DNA of 64,000 nucleotides, from contig JAYKXP010000027.1 of assembly GCA_037176845.1 (NCBI GenBank), forward strand, positions 186,001 to 250,000, in the 5' to 3' direction. Source of the stretch: Paramarasmius palmivorus. Its lineage: Eukaryota > Basidiomycota > Agaricomycetes > Agaricales > Marasmiaceae. Made by a program: the position numbers and the translations under genes. A model generated the notes under the pieces. That model made no database searches. It was not told the DNA's origin and worked only from the letters and a program-made list of their open reading frames with translations. Shown piece by piece: positions 1 through 10,854 of the stretch (the stretch's first letter is position 1; every line of letters starts with the position of its first letter).

Positions 1-1529
1 GGCATAGACTGGCTATATGGTGTGTATTCACTATGCTGGAAACTACTGTGCCCAAACGTAGGTTGCTGGTGATAAGCTGAAAGCCTAACCGAATGATCAA
101 CATAGTGCCCATGGAAAGATCCAGGGTCACTCGCTGAATAAAACTGAGCTGGCGAAGATTGACTGGAATGCGAAGGAGAAGGTCGACGTGCTGTTAGACT
201 GGGATGCGAAGCACTTGATTGCGAGTATCGGGTTCGTACTCGACGATCAACCGATCCTGCTGCTGACGACGATCCAAGTGGTGGAGAGGGAGAGGGTTCA
301 TACTTGTATTCGTCTTCCTCAGTGCTAGTGGTCCTGGAGCCCCTCGTCCCCCGTTTCCGTTCTCGTTTGTTGCCTTCCATATTGGCGAAGTCGATCTCCC
401 AGGTACTCCCTCGACCAGACTGGCCCGGAACACGGTCGCATAACTTGAATGCATTTTTCAATGAAAGAGTATGACGTATCGTATTCTGGGTGGAAAATGC
501 CAGAATCAATAAACGATTGATTGATGCCAAAGAAATTAACAACGTACACGCCATGCACCAGTGGGCTCATCACGATAATAATCGAAACGCTCTGCAATAG
601 CATCGCAAATTTCTGTTCGTGAAAGCTTCTTGTTTGGACTGCTCCAGATAGCAAGCTGCATCAAGCAAGGCAGTGTCTGAGGAGGTCGAATGCCCGGTGG
701 TGAATCTGGTAGCGAGTTAAGGTGAACAGGAAGGTGACTTGGGAGGTTATGCGCCCTTCGTAGATAATTTTCGGCTTCAGCTGCAGTGATGGGTGGCTCG
801 GAATGAGGGTTCTGCATAGAAGAGGTGCCATGATGCATGGTAGGCGAAAAATTGTAGGAGGCTCCATGATGTGTCCCTGACGGCGGCCCCTGGGGACTTG
901 AGCTAGAACCCGAGGAGCTGCTCGAACTGTGGTAGCCGAAGTGGGCTGTTTGATGTTGGGGACCATACGCGGCTTGGTGTGCGGGCTAGGAAAACGCTCA
1001 GACAAGCTTTATTGCAATGAAACCCTAAACTTACAGCATGATAACTAGCGGGAGCATAGTAATTCCCAACGGAAGCAGATGGACCCTGCACAACGCCTTG
1101 GCCTCGTGGGACGTATAGTGTCGAAGTGTCGTGATTGCTTCCGCTTGTTTGTCCGCCGTACTGGAAGGGATGAAGCGGAGGACTAGCCAGATAGCGAGCA
1201 AGCCTATCTTTAGAGTCGTCGTCTGGCGAAGGAAGCCATGGGGTGTCAGTTTCATTCCAATTTTGGGTTTCATTGCTGAGCGAAGATTGATTTGGGGTGA
1301 AGGAAGATTCTCGTCGGATGCTCCGACTGGAGATATCAAACGCATGGATCAAATATGGACCCACAGAATGTGATGATCGAGATGGTTAGGGCGAAGTGAC
1401 CAAAGTCAGACCGAGGGCAGCAGAATATGCGAAATGCGAGAACAGGATGAGATGGGATGAAATTTGTTAGAGAGCTTATGAGGCCGACGAAAGGAACACT
1501 TACGGATCCTGATAAGGTAATTGTGACAT
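1..1529 (-). CDS. Forkhead-domain transcription factor (3' end beyond window)
   Basis: Predicted DNA-binding nuclear transcription factor. Exons by eye: 1529-1504, 1326-1035, 985-548 and 485 to the left edge; the spliced frame is open throughout. The start ATG (1529-1527) gives MSQLPYQDP, then a Ser/Asn/Pro-rich region. The forkhead core begins around residue 208: LMQLAIWSSPNKKLSRTEI, then a helix with IAERFDYYRDEPTGAWR. Across the 486-547 intron follow the recognition helix NTIRHTLSLKNAFKL and the wing GRGSTWEIDF. The intron inside the domain splits W-R from N. The start of the domain lacks the usual KPPYSY-like motif (LPCLMQ instead), so helix 1 is diverged. A basic patch (KRERKRGTR) follows the wing, then a Ser/Gln-rich tail that runs off the window. 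The target genes cannot be inferred. Confidence 0.85.
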
Positions 1530-2327
1530 TCGACGTTTCGTTGTAGGGTAAGGTGCCTAAAACTTGGGGGGTGCGAGATTGTGCGGACGGCCTTAGGGCT
1601 CTTGATGAAGATCATGGACCCTCCATTTTGCTTGCCTTTATACCCCCCGACTGCGAAGCTATGTGTTTGAGCATGTTAGGTATTTTTTAGCCTTTTGAGG
1701 AGATTTCTCGTATTGCCGAAAATGACCTGCATGATCAAATTGGCTGTAAACCATGTTTCGCCTAGGAAAAATGTCAAGTTCAGCTGGATGTGGAAATCTT
1801 GAAGTTTTTCGCACGTACTGCGCCTGTCAGAATGCTCAAAAAGGTATCGTGGGTCCACTAAAAACAAATCGGGCAGTTTAGAAGAATTGGCCGACACCCA
1901 GATTTCTACATCAAGAAATCCATCAGCGAAAGAGCAAGTCGGGGCAGGGAGGCGAACCAATAGAGACACGGAGGCGGCGGCGACTTTTGCGACGGCCAGG
2001 CTGGTATGTCCTTCATGACGCCACGGTTCCGGGAGTACACCAAACTTTGTCAATTTTGTAGATCTATCTGGAGGAGATTCATGATGGGAGGCCGTTGTGT
2101 GTCCCGATAGATGTGATGTTCCAAAATTGTGGTGGTGGTTATGGTGAAAGGAGGCGTTTCCAAAATAGGAAAGACCAGTTCCAAAGCAAGGCTTGTCCTC
2201 GTCACTAGGTTTTGGCTAACCTTACATATATAAGATACACCTGCTTAGAACAAACAGCTATTGTGACAATTGATACAAGAGGAATAAGCGACTCTACGGT
2301 AACCCGAAAACATATAAATGTCCACTT
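1530..2327. other. Intergenic, upstream of the forkhead gene and downstream of the DUF6534 gene
   Basis: No convincing gene. A 125-codon minus-strand open frame (2053-1676) has no recognisable domain, splice context or start signal. The stretch probably holds the forkhead 5' leader/promoter and the 3' UTR of the membrane-protein gene. Confidence 0.5.
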
Positions 2328-3766
2328 CTAACGCGCAACACCGGTTCTTGAGAAAGATTGTAAGGCAATATCCTCGGAATGTTCATATGCATCAAGCTCA
2401 TTACTGATGCGTTCCAAGTCCTTTTTTGACGTCCTCACTACAAACTGCGACTGTCTCGTCACGCTCCGATTGCAGTGTGCGCAATGAAGTTGACCTCCTT
2501 GTGCAGGTGAAGCAGCAACGAACGATGGCAAGCTCATTGTACGATCTGTGTCACTATCCTGCACTCGTGCGACACGGAGGCGTAAATTGAGCATGACAAG
2601 CAGCGTGTTCGCATAGAGACTGGGTAAAAATAGTGAAGGTGCTGTCCAGTACGTCTTTCCGGGGAAGGCAAGGAGCAGTATGGCCGTTAGCACTGCGACA
2701 GTAGCTACAAGGTGTCAGACCAGGGAGTAACCACCATTGCTGGAGCCAACTCACTTGTTAGAGTGTTGGTTTCAATGGTAAGACGTACAATCCTCTGTAC
2801 GACAGCTCGGGTGTTCCCCATTCCGGTGCCGTTTCTTGTCAACTACAAACGAAAAGGTCATTTACTCCGAAAACAGCCACAAACAGCATCCTTACCAAGT
2901 AGATCATATATACCGCTATGATAATATCGCAGACCGCAGATCCCGTGTACCACACCTACGAGAATGATCATCGGTTAGCCTTCTTGTAACAGTTTCTGAA
3001 GCACGCCTACCGCCGAGCAAATCCGCACCCCGCGACTCGCGCTTGCATTTAGATTCGAAACATCTTCAATCTTCGAACCGAAACCAGCGGATATGAACGC
3101 TGCGAGATTGCTGAAGAATGCGAGCTTGTACCCTTGTCATTAGATGTTCTCAGTGAGCGTTATAACAACTTACTAGGCCTATTGATATCGACACCACGCG
3201 ATTATCTGAAAGCTTATAGATCCTCCATGCGTAGAAGGCTTGCACCGCAAGGCCCGCTGTTCGATGAATGTCATGAGCGAAGTCCCGGACAGCTGAATCA
3301 GCCTGGATTTGTACTCACCAATTCCACCCAACACTGGTACAAAAAACCAACCTAGGCCTGCACCCACTGACTGTGACGTATCTCGTCTGTAAGCATCATG
3401 TGCGGAAAATATTGTTTGCGCCAATATGACGATATAAACGCCATAGACGAGGGTTTTGATCAAGGGTTTGTCTTTCTGAAAAGCCAAGGAATATAGGTCT
3501 AGCTGACTTTTCAGTAACTGAGCAAAGCGAGAAGAATGAGAAACGTACACACTTGCACTGACAGCATCCCAAACAGGATGTTTAGAAATAGTTTCGCTAG
3601 GACCTGAAACAGAGCATCTCAGAACTCCTTTCTGACTCTGAACCAACGAGGAGAATCATGTACCAAAGGTCCTGCTCTGCAAATCAACGATTGCGTTAGC
3701 CGACAACACCAATCACTGTAAAATGAGATAGGCTAACGCGCTAGGATCGGGACCTTGGGGTGCCAT
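2328..3766 (-). CDS. DUF6534-type multi-spanning membrane protein A
   Basis: Member of the basidiomycete-expanded DUF6534 family of roughly seven-helix membrane proteins; the molecular function is unknown. The ATG at 3766 gives MAPQGPDPSA, followed by short exons. Family landmarks in order are a GPLVLAKLFLNILFGMLSVQ segment, a loop-and-helix segment (LAFQKDKPLIKTLVYGVY), the GLGWFFVPVLGGIG segment, a RIVRLTIETNTLT segment near 2770-2840, and a C-terminal FLPSLYANTLLVMLNLR. The last corresponds to the family's LPKLYxNSLLxxLNSR motif. The stop is TAG at 2330-2328. The intron-exon map between 2.9 and 3.6 kb is approximate. It lies in tandem with a second family member about 0.5 kb upstream. No sign of frameshift was found. 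Confidence 0.7.
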
Positions 3767-4259
3767 TACGCTCCTTGAAGTATGAATTGGGAAAGTGGGC
3801 GCCGTTGGTGACCCTGTACAAGAGATGTTCAGGGTTCTTAATCCAGGGTTTATATTGAAGGATGTAAACCCACCTTTTGACCAGGTTGCCTATTTACCCG
3901 CTGTCAATGCAGATCATCAGGTGGAGGTGGCCAGGTCTGGTGATGCATTGCGGTGAAGAAGGGAGCATGGGAGAATAGCTCTGATCGACACTGGTGGGAA
4001 TGATATCCGCGACGGATTTTGAACGACGAGTTGTCTATAATCATTTGCTTGTCAGAATTCTTGCCTCGATGTGGAATAAAGGCAACGAACATCAAGGTAC
4101 GATAACGAATGAGTCCTTCCAAGAACCGAAAACACAGTATCAGAGCTTCAAACAGTTTGTTGTCTCGCAGATCTCCCCTTTCATCGAGGCACGCTATTAC
4201 ATTGACCCGAGGCATAGCTTTTCGCCAGCAAATTAAACTACACCACGAGAATTCAGTTG
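3767..4259. other. Spacer between the two DUF6534 genes
   Basis: A minus-strand open frame continues through here from gene B but carries no family motif. This is probably the 3' UTR of gene B plus the promoter of gene A. Confidence 0.5.
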
Positions 4260-5477
4260 TCACGTCCAAGATTTCGTTGGCAGAACTGCCTCTTCCTGAG
4301 ACAGTATGATACGGAACCTCGAGTTCAGCATCAACAAGAACGTATTCCCGTAGATGCTGGGTAGTAGCAATGTTGAGGTAGTGAAATAGGTCTTCCCTGG
4401 GAACACTACAAGTGTGACCACAGATATCACAGCAGCCAAAGCTAGGCAAATAATAATCAGATCGAATACGGAACCGGCTACACAAGCAATGGTTGCATAC
4501 CAGTGACCGTGTTCGTTTCGATGATAAGGCGGATGAGTCGTCGCACGACTGACCGAGTATGTTTATGTATGATTTTCCCATTCCGCATAAGCTGAACCAG
4601 CTGAAGTGTGAGTGGACGATGAATTGACAGTATAAGCATTCTCGTACCAGATATATCATGTATACTGCGATGTAGAGGTCACATACAGCAGAGGTCACGT
4701 AGTAGACCTTCCAAGGGTCAATTGAATAGAGTTCGCGGAATGACAAAGATGAGCGTACACCACTCGCACGTCTCATTGCATCAGAGTTATAAGAGTCCTG
4801 ATCGTTGAGGTCGGTCACGAAGGGGCCGGTTTGGGAGCCAAATGCCCCAGCTACAAAGGATGCAGCAGCACTGATCAATGCAAGCTTTCAGAGATCGTCA
4901 GAGAAGCGCTGGGGAAGAACGATACTAAGAAACACACTGTAACAATAAACCATGCAGCAATCTGATGACCAGCAAGAATTTTAATCCTCCACGCATAGAA
5001 CATTTGGACGACCATTCCGACTGTGATATATATATATAGATCAGCTCCAGTAACCAGGTGGGAGAGGTTGTTACTCACCAATGCCACTAGTAATTGCCAC
5101 ATAAAACCATCCCAGTTGAAGGTTGTTGTCTTGGTCTGTGTATATTAGGAAAGCATCACGTCCATTAAGGGCGACCTGAAGGAGTAACAAGCCGTATACA
5201 CCACCAACAAGGAGTTTGGTGATGGTCCTATCCCTTGTAAATGCAACGTAGTACAAGACTATTGGTGTTAGCATTACTACTAAGGCATTAGAGACAGGAC
5301 CGGCCTACCTGTCTGCACAGATAACAGGCCGAAGAGGACGAAATTCATTATATTTCCGATGACGACAGGTCCTGCCCTACGCGAGGTGAGCTGGATGAGT
5401 TCACCAAAGGAGTATGGAGAAACCTACATGTCAATCTTGTCGCCGCCCTGCGTAACAGCAGGGTCAAACGATGACAT
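4260..5477 (-). CDS. DUF6534-type multi-spanning membrane protein B
   Basis: Second DUF6534-family membrane protein, same strand as copy A. The ATG at 5477 gives MSSFDPAVTQGGDKID. Later exons supply GPVVIGNIMNFVLFGLLSVQT, then VLYYVAFTRDRTITKLLVGG, NNLQLGWFYVAITSGIGE, a long helical stretch around MVVQMFYAWRIKILAG, the LIETNTVTG turn, and the C-terminal LLLPSIYGNTFLLMLNSR family motif. After the intron preceding CLAAVISVV the frame closes at TGA 4262-4260. Several hydrophobic segments fit a seven-helix topology. Function is unknown. The family is usually lineage-expanded in mushrooms and found in tandem, as here. Confidence 0.75.
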
Positions 5478-5924
5478 CGTTGGGTTCGATAATTCTGCCT
5501 TCGAAGTTCGCCGACCTTATATATCCTGGTAGTCGCTGGGCGTTATGCGCACCTAACGACAATCAGTGTCCGGACCAGCATAGACATATATCCCAGGCGC
5601 CAAACATTCTTGAATGATATGGGTTGCCCAGTGTTGTTGTCCTAGTAGTAAGCCGAATAGTCAGCCGCAGAGCTTTATACTTAGAAAAGTACCATAGACG
5701 GTCCATCTAGAATCAAGAAGTGATGGAGTGGCTCAATCGAGGTCGCTATATATGCCGAACATCGTGGTTGCTGTCGTCGTCGTGCCACGAGTCGTGGTAA
5801 GAGAGAGTGAGGGTTGATACGTTAACATTACCACGAGCCGCGTATCTACTGTATCACTATATCCTTCACGACCCTCACCCAAAGCATGTAACTATTGCTC
5901 AACGACCGACCGGAATAACCTGAA
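5478..5924. promoter_or_regulatory. Divergent promoter region with a CCACGA/TCGTGG palindrome
   Basis: Shared upstream region of DUF6534 copy B (minus) and the TBC gene (plus). A perfect 13-bp palindrome CCACGAGTCGTGG lies at 5785-5797, and further TCGTGG/CCACGA half sites occur near 5762 and 5831. A dimeric regulator site is plausible, but that is inference. Confidence 0.35.
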
Positions 5925-8900
5925 ATGTCCTCGACGCCGATTACCACAACCCCAGTTCACTCTCACCCACTCTCTCCCGACGAAATACCCTCAGGTCGGT
6001 CGCGCAGGAGTCGAGGAGGCAATACACCGTCGACAGACCCATCAGCCGGGACCAACTATTTCACTCTCAAAGCACAATTAGAACGAAATCAGGCTGTTGA
6101 TCCACAGGGCCCAGATTGGGATGGCAGCGTACGGAGACTGGCACACTTAAAGGGAGAGAAGCACGCGAGAAGAGGATCAGAATCGTCAGCTTCGCTACCC
6201 GACATCTTCAACAAGAGGAATTCATCCTCCACACCGAATGACAAGCACACGACACCTCTCATTATTGTGGGTAGTGTTGGTAGTGCGGACCAGTCATCGG
6301 TCGACCCCACAGACTCTTCTATTTCCTCACGAGTTCTTGCTACAAAATGGCACGAGTACTCGACGGAGGCGATAGAATCCGCTATATCTGCCATCAGTCT
6401 TTCATCTGAAGAGTCTGGTCAACGATACCATACCGTTCTGCGTACTCTCTCGTTGGCAGTGCATAACCTAACGCGTACAAGGATGGAGTTGGAACAGAAG
6501 AGAAAGGTTCTAGAAGAGAAGGAGGAGGCGAAGAGGAGGAGAGCAGACGAGCTCATGAAGGAGCTTATGCAGCCTAGCGAAAGGGAGATCGTGCATCGCG
6601 TAGTCAGGCAGATCTTTACTGAAAACGATGAAGACGAGGATCGACTCGAAGGCAAACACCAAGTCGAGAGAAAGCAAAGCTTCCTAGTACGTATATTTCG
6701 ACTAAAAATTGTATCAAGAAACTTATTGTGCGAACGATACAGTCTCTCGTAGATTCTCTGTCTGAGGCTATCGCCGACGAGACACATCTTTCTCGCAGTA
6801 TTCCTCAAGAGGCTTCCCCCCTCATATCGAATCCGGCACCTCTAAACCTGTCTACAACCCCCGTGGACCTGACAAGTGACACCCATAGCATCGTAGACTC
6901 AGATGCAGATGCCGTGTCAATCATGTCCAATGTTTCTAGAACATCCCTTTCCTCCAAAGCCTCCAAGTCCTCCAGATCTAACGAAAAGCCCCGTGTCACT
7001 AGTACTGAACGCTCAAACCCGAGTTTCGGTGACTGGATGGGCGGTACATTGGGTTCGATATCACTCTGGGGCAAGGGCCGAGGATCTAGGACCAGAGCCC
7101 AGACAGTCAATGGCAAAGATTTACCGCCTCCTCTAGAAAGTGCTGAAGAAAACCATCCGGAAGCTGAGGCTGCTCCACAACGTCCAGGTGCACCCTTGAG
7201 GCAGCAGAGACGTCGAAGTGCTAAGAGCGTATTTGGTACATTGGGGATCTCAATCCTCAATCCTACCTCGAGTGCATCATCCTCGAGGAATTGTTCCCCC
7301 GTTGTTCAGGAGGTGGCTCCTCTATCGACATCGAAAGACCAGGAGGCGGAATCGATACTTAGTCATACTGAACCACTCGAAGACGACCACGTATCCGCAT
7401 CCTATGCCGAAACCTCATCTATCTTATCCACACGCTCGAATCACACGGTGCTTACCACGCACACGACTCGTACTGGCGCCTCAGTTGCGTTATCGAAATC
7501 CTCTGGATCTCTTTCATCTCCTGTCCAACCGATTTCATCGGCTTCCCTTGTTCTTGCTGAAGCCCAGATGAGCCATTCAAATCCCGCCAGCACATCACCC
7601 GAATCTGACAAATCTACGAACAAACCCCCAGATTCCTTCTTTTCGCCTCCCGAACTCCGAAAACCTCGACCTATGCCCGAAATCCCCGAAGTTCCCCTTC
7701 CACAATGTCCGCAAGGATCCTCATTGGCCGCCATCATCAATGCCACCCGTGTCATGACCACAGATCCCGCGAGCATCCTCTCAGATCAAGGCCATGAGAC
7801 AAGCGAAGTAATTAAACAACTCGCTTGGGAGCTCGTGAGGAATGCGCGAGAGGAAGGATTAGAAGTCAGACGGCCCATTCTGCCAGGCAGAAAGCTGTTA
7901 ATGAAGGCCGCCACTTCTTCAAATGATTCTGCCGAATCATCCCCTGCAACCGAAACTTCCCCAGATGCTGCTTCAGCGCTTAGCAGGGCACTCAACTTTG
8001 GCACATTCAGCGGTGGTGATGAGTCTAATCTCAAGACGCCTAAACCTACGTCAAAGGTGAAAGGGAAGGGCACGTCGAGGATTCTTTCAGCGGTGTTGGT
8101 GCCTCCGGCGTTTGGAGCAGGCGCTATTGCTAGCCCTTTGTTTGGGGGTTTCATGGGCGGGGGAAGTAAAGGCGCTGCGTCTAGCGCCGCGAATGATAGC
8201 GGTGCATTTACTAACACGGGTGGTGATACTAGTCAGAAGCCTGTTCAAGATTCCTCTATGGCAGTAGCCGGAGCGTTAGCGGGCACAACACGGAGTAAAA
8301 ACGCTTCTTCGGTTCCATTGGAATCCATCATCCCAGCGATGGCCAAACCGCCTACACAATACCTCTCTCGTACCTATACACCCCTTACAGCACCTGATTT
8401 CAGATTTAACATCCCCTTGCCATCCAGTGCATCTGCCAATGCGGTGTTCTTCCATAATCAAGAAGACGCGAAAGATGCGCAATGGCTGTTGGATTTGACA
8501 GACCGGTATGGATTCATGTATGATGTATCCAAGTACGACCTGTTGCTGTTGATGAGAGCGAGGGAGTGCAGGTGTACGGCACCTGCTTGTCTAACAGGTG
8601 TAAAGATTGCGGATAGGGTGGAGGACAACATGTGGCCGGATGACGATGATGATGACGGAGATGAAGATGGGAATGGGAAGAAGGCTCTAGACGAGATAGA
8701 GATTGTGAAAGAGAAATGTGGGTGTGACGGGTCACCGACGGCGCCTACGATGTTGAGATCCGCCTTGGCATCCTCACCTACGGTTGACAGAGATGTGGAT
8801 AGTGGTAGCCTCATGAGTGTGAACAGCGGGATGGAAGGCGATATTGCTCCTTCAAAGCCGATGTCTACGAAATCGCGGTCTTCGTCAATAAGCAGGGTCA

Positions 8901-10343
8901 CACAGAATTCGAAGAGGGTTTCAGTTGCTAATGTTCCCTCGCCGTCGGCATCTATGGCTCTTGCTGCTTCTTCGCTGTCGAGCTCAACAGCATCGGTGTT
9001 ATCGGTCAACCCTGATACCCCAAGACACGTATGTGCCAATGTGGTGCGAAGGCTGTTGGCGGATCTCATAGGCATTCATGATGAGAGGCAAAAGTCTCAA
9101 CGGAAGGAATGGGATACGTTCATCAAACAAAGAAGAGCTAAAGCAAAGCAACAACATTCTTCATCGAAAGCGTCGACCTATTCTTCCAGTTCTGGAGCCG
9201 CGGCGATGCTGGGTCTGGGGAGTAACGCTTATGAGGAAGGAGAGGATGAAGAGCTGGATCACAGTGAAGGCTTGATTGGGTTTGCACAGCTGGGGTTATT
9301 GAGTGCTAGTGCGAGTAACAGTAAAGAGGAGAGGAGAGAGTTTGATAGATTGTTACGGAGAGGGATCCCGCTGGTTTATAGGAACAAGGTCTGGCTAGAA
9401 TGCAGTGGTGCATTAGAGATGCGAGAGCCGGGGCTATTTAGAGATCTACTGGCCGAGGCGCAAAAGGACAAAGATGGGGACGGCAAAGGTGCTAGTGTGT
9501 TGGTCGAAATCGAGAAGGATGTTGGTCGCACCATGCCGTTGAACGTGTTCTTTGGGGGCGACGGGGCCGGCGTGGATAAACTAAGAAGGGTATTGACTGC
9601 GTACAGCCGGTAAGACCTCGATAATTCGTCGCACACTCGGCTTCTATTGACTCCTTGTCAGGCGAAATCCAGCGGTGGGATATTGCCAAGGCATGAATCT
9701 AGTGACGTCCACTCTGCTTTTGGTTCATGCAGACGAAGAAGAGGCCTTTTGGGTTCTGGCTGCTATCGTTGAACGGATTCTGCCTGAAGACTTCTTCTCG
9801 CCCTCTCTTCTACCTTCACGAGCATGCCCTATGGTATTACTCGATTATGTCCGAGAACATTTACCGAAGCTCTATGCTCACCTCATCGAGCTCGGAGTCG
9901 ACCTTCCTGCGATTTGCTTCTCGTGGTTCCTGTCGTTGTTCACGGACTGTTTACCCGTTGAGGTTAGTGAGATTCATGCTATGAATATTCCGTCTGGCCT
10001 CATTCATAATCTTTACAGACTCTGTTCCGGATATGGGATGTATTTTTAGTGGATGGTCTCGATGTCCTGTTTCGGGTGGCGCTTGGTATTCTTCGAAGCA
10101 ACGAGCAGGAACTTTTACGGTGCCAGTCTATACCGGCTGTCTACGTCGCTCTGGAGAATCTTCCTACTAGAATGTGGGAAGCCGACAAATTATTACAGGT
10201 ACCATGGTTCCCTTTCCGTTTCTTGGGATCGAACTGACTTGCTCCAATAGATAGAGGCTGACTTACGAAGTTCAGTATTGCATAACGATTTGGTTAGCAA
10301 ACGCAAGCTACACGTTGCATCACTCAATCAACTCCTATCATGA
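5925..10343 (+). CDS. TBC-domain Rab GTPase-activating protein
   Basis: Predicted Rab-GAP acting in membrane traffic. Exons: 5925-6686, 6743-9609, 9662-9962, 10019-10198, 10251-10343, giving a clean 1400-aa frame. The first ~900 residues are low-complexity (Ser/Pro/Thr-rich, an acidic run of Asp around 8640). They include a short coiled coil of Glu/Lys/Arg near residues 190-215 and a Cys-containing patch (CRCTAPACLTG, later EKCGCDG). The TBC domain is C-terminal. It starts at GIPLVYRNKVW, followed by the arginine-finger motif (IEKDVGRTMP, fits IxxDxxR). The glutamine-finger YCQGMN comes next, then SWFLSLFTDCLP and FRIWDVFLVDG. The intron at 9610 falls between the two finger motifs. Both catalytic residues are present, so GAP activity is expected. 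The long N-terminal extension resembles fungal TBC proteins of the larger type. Confidence 0.92.
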
Positions 10344-10854
10344 TTCGATTCCTGACATACAGTTCAACCTTGGACAGCTATAGAATGAATTCAGTGTACA
10401 CATTGGGATGATATTTGCTTACAGTAGCTCTTGTAATTATTGATACATGCCGCAGAAATAACAATCATCTGTATAATTTAAAAAACATACCGGCAGGGCT
10501 ATGACATTCGAATACATACACCCCGTCAGGAATTGACACTGCCGAACGTCAAATGGTCCGTTCTCGAAGGAATATTGATGCTCACACGTTTCTCTGTAGT
10601 TCTAGAGTAACGGGGAAATGAAATGGGCTATGCAAAGACTGGAGAATAGTGTACATACTTACAGCTTTTATGAGCCTCCTGCCCCATGACTTGCCCAAAG
10701 CGCCCATAACTTCCCAGCAAGCGCCTGTGAGATGCCGGTATAGTTCCGGCGCTGTTTGCCACGACCTCACAGCCTGGATCTTTTTTGACGCTGTCGCAGC
10801 ATTCCTTTCTTTCCATCTACTACCATCTAGCGACTCGTTTCGCTCCTAGAAGTC
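10344..10854. other. Intergenic region between TBC and TPR genes
   Basis: No gene recognised. It holds the 3' UTR of the TBC gene (AT-rich to about 10500) and the 5' region of the TPR gene. Confidence 0.5.

Noticed and set aside
1676..2053. 125-codon open frame on the minus strand
   Set aside because: No domain, no splice partners and composition unlike neighbouring exons; treated as intergenic.
3904..4259. Minus-strand open frame that would extend DUF6534 copy B
   Set aside because: The spliced frame ends naturally at 4260 after the family's C-terminal motif; the extension has no family similarity.
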